Below, piece by piece: positions 62,413 through 64,000 of a stretch of DNA of 64,000 nt. The stretch spans positions 310,001-374,000 of the forward strand of contig NZ_JAHKPO010000001.1 of assembly GCF_018860365.1 (NCBI RefSeq), in the 5' to 3' direction. Under the pieces are notes generated by a model, which did not search any database, had not been told where the DNA came from, and saw only the letters and a program-made list of their open reading frames with translations. The DNA is from Arenibacter algicola. Lineage in GTDB: Bacteria > Bacteroidota > Bacteroidia > Flavobacteriales > Flavobacteriaceae. Both the position numbers and the translations under genes were made by a program. Position 1 is the stretch's first letter; each line of letters opens with the position of its first letter.

Positions 62413-64000
62413 CTACATAGTGCCCAAAAGTTCCAGGACATAGTTGTCCGAGGCCTGTACAAAGGCATAGCGTTCACTGACCATTGCACCCAGTTTGCGT
62501 TTTTCAAAGGCAGCGGTCATCCCAAAATCGATTTCTTCAAAATCCAGGTCAATGGCCCTTTTAATGGTCTGGTACAATAATTGGCGATAGGTGTGATGGC
62601 TTTTTACATAGGTGTAATCCAGCCCCACATAGGCCGGGACATATGTTTTTCCTTGGTTTTTGTAACAGTACATTGCCCCGATGGGTTTTTGTGGGCTGCT
62701 TTTTAACCTAAGTACGATAAACTCCCAATGCGGGTTATCGGACATGTTCTTAAAGACCCGTTCCGGAAAGGAAAAGGTATTCAGACCAAGATTGTTCCGA
62801 TGGACATTTCGGTACAGTTCGATCAGCTGTGGCAATTGTTCCTTAGGACAAGTGTTGAGGATATCCACTCGGAATTCCGGCTCCAAAGCTTGTATCTCCT
62901 TTCGGAAATGGCGACGGTTTCGGGCAGAAAGCCGGGAGATGTAGTTTTCAATATCTCCATGAGCTAAAAGATTTACCGAACATGAATCCGGCATTTGGAT
63001 ACGTACAAATCCCTGGTCCTTAAAAAATTCCCCCATTTTCTCATCCGGTCCAAAATCCCGAAGTACGGTCATTTTGGCCCCCAATTTATGTCCCAAGGTC
63101 TCCAGGGTCCACATCAGTATGTTCAGGGCCCTATCCTTCAATGGATGCTTCCGGTCCAGGTACAGGTGATTGCCCTCAGTGAAAAGGGACCCTAGGGACA
63201 GCGCCCGGGCAGTCAAATGATAGGGATCGTACTTTCTGATATTTTCCAAGGTTTTTGATATGCTTTCCTTGGCCAACATATCGTCCTTCCATAACCCTAT
63301 GGTCATGAACGTGGCCAAAATCGGCTTGCCTTTGCGGTCCATTATTATCAAGTATCGAAACTCCCAATTGTGTTCCTTGAGGTCGTTCCCCTGAAAACTG
63401 TTCTCCAAATACAACAGTCCGTCCCAATCCATGGCTCCATGTGCCCCCATTAAATTGTTCCATATTTTCTTATCCACCTTGGCTATGGAATTTTCCAATA
63501 GGATGTCGAGATCACCATGGACGACTTTTGGTCCTGTTTTGGGGACGGCCATGGCAAAGGCATGGCATACCCTGCCAAGGTCGGTCCCGGTCTCCTCAAG
63601 GACCTTTGGATAATGGTGGGCCATGGCCCCTACCAAGGCAGCTATCTCCTCCCTTTGGTTATGTCTTGAAATAGTGATACGTACCCCTGTGTTCTTTACG
63701 GGAACGGCCGGAAACAATCCCAGATTGACATAGAATCCCTCTTCCATCAATCGGTTTACAAAACTGTAACCCGTTTTGGGCATTCCCGTACCAATAAAGA
63801 ACACCGGGGATTCGTTTGGATCCACCAAGGGCAGATCCGTTTTGGACAGCAGGCCGTTGAAATATTGGATTCGGACCTTAAGTTCGTTCTGCAGGTGGTA
63901 GATCTCCGGGGAAAGATGGATGTCCGCCGAGGCCGAGGCAGCCGCGACGGATGCCGGTTCCAGTTGTGCCGAAAAGGTCAAGGGCCCTCCGAAAGTCTTT
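62413..64000 (-). CDS. Alpha-oxoamine synthase/GNAT fusion (5-prime end outside window)
   Basis: Translation is open to the right edge: KTFGGPLTFSAQLEPASVAA, so the TTG at 63981 is not the start and the protein is longer. The first 150 residues match the C-terminal half of KBL-type synthases (IHLSPEIYHLQNELKVRI, FIGTGMPKTGYSFVNRLMEE, GVRITISRHNQREEI); the PLP-lysine part lies outside. The rest is a GNAT/FemAB-like acyltransferase (SARNRRHFRKEIQ, KPIGAMYCYKNQGK, DFGMTAAFEKRKLGA). Such bifunctional fusions are known in Bacteroidetes; the product is not established. It is the second oxoamine synthase in the element. Confidence 0.82.
   Translation of the reverse strand, partial: KTFGGPLTFSAQLEPASVAAASASADIHLSPEIYHLQNELKVRIQYFNGLLSKTDLPLVDPNESPVFFIGTGMPKTGYSFVNRLMEEGFYVNLGLFPAVPVKNTGVRITISRHNQREEIAALVGAMAHHYPKVLEETGTDLGRVCHAFAMAVPKTGPKVVHGDLDILLENSIAKVDKKIWNNLMGAHGAMDWDGLLYLENSFQGNDLKEHNWEFRYLIIMDRKGKPILATFMTIGLWKDDMLAKESISKTLENIRKYDPYHLTARALSLGSLFTEGNHLYLDRKHPLKDRALNILMWTLETLGHKLGAKMTVLRDFGPDEKMGEFFKDQGFVRIQMPDSCSVNLLAHGDIENYISRLSARNRRHFRKEIQALEPEFRVDILNTCPKEQLPQLIELYRNVHRNNLGLNTFSFPERVFKNMSDNPHWEFIVLRLKSSPQKPIGAMYCYKNQGKTYVPAYVGLDYTYVKSHHTYRQLLYQTIKRAIDLDFEEIDFGMTAAFEKRKLGAMVSERYAFVQASDNYVLELLGTM

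Overview
The window comes from a marine-type Flavobacteriaceae (Bacteroidetes). The left end carries the gliding and type IX secretion pair porU/gldJ next to murF, and start regions have little Shine-Dalgarno character. Several promoters match the Bacteroidetes -7 box TAnnTTTG, and the mobility genes are of the CTnDOT type.

Region 1 (1-8.3 kb) is chromosome: porU start, gldJ, murF, tRNA-Val(GAC), a sulfatase, an unknown protein, a phosphodiesterase and a small membrane protein. It ends in a 42-nt 3-prime piece of a second tRNA-Val (anticodon UAC) that still has its own terminator. I read this as the left attachment site of an integrative conjugative element (ICE). A tyrosine integrase follows at once, and the element runs off the right edge.

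Region 2 (10-43.7 kb) is AT-rich cargo. It has four small NVEALA-type peptide genes whose products have an AxA signal peptidase site followed by four cysteines. Three of them (12.6, 32.4 and 40.8 kb) head a cassette of peptide, beta-propeller lipoprotein and CxxC thioredoxin-like lipoprotein. Around these lie two large signal peptidase I paralogs, two RND pumps with one HlyD adaptor and one TolC, a transglutaminase-like lipoprotein, an O-antigen-ligase/TPR protein, an alpha-2-macroglobulin-like protein, a GT-C/GT2 glycosyltransferase pair and a methyltransferase. Three peptide genes share a structured 5-prime leader. Three minus-strand promoters share a -7 box (TATGTTTG) and a TTCCCAATATTGGGAA-type palindrome. 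Related palindromes precede an alpha-oxoamine synthase and a TetR regulator, which suggests one regulon. My reading is a mobile system for making, oxidising, cleaving, possibly glycosylating and exporting cysteine-rich peptides.

Region 3 (44-64 kb) is the ICE backbone: amidase, TraE-F-G-I-J-K-M-N type IV secretion genes, an AbiEii-type toxin-antitoxin pair, coupling protein, relaxase and accessory protein, a candidate oriT, SSB, a DUF6876-like protein, an EEP nuclease, a DnaC-like ATPase and replication or HTH proteins, RteC, and a 5-prime-truncated alpha-oxoamine synthase/GNAT fusion at the edge.
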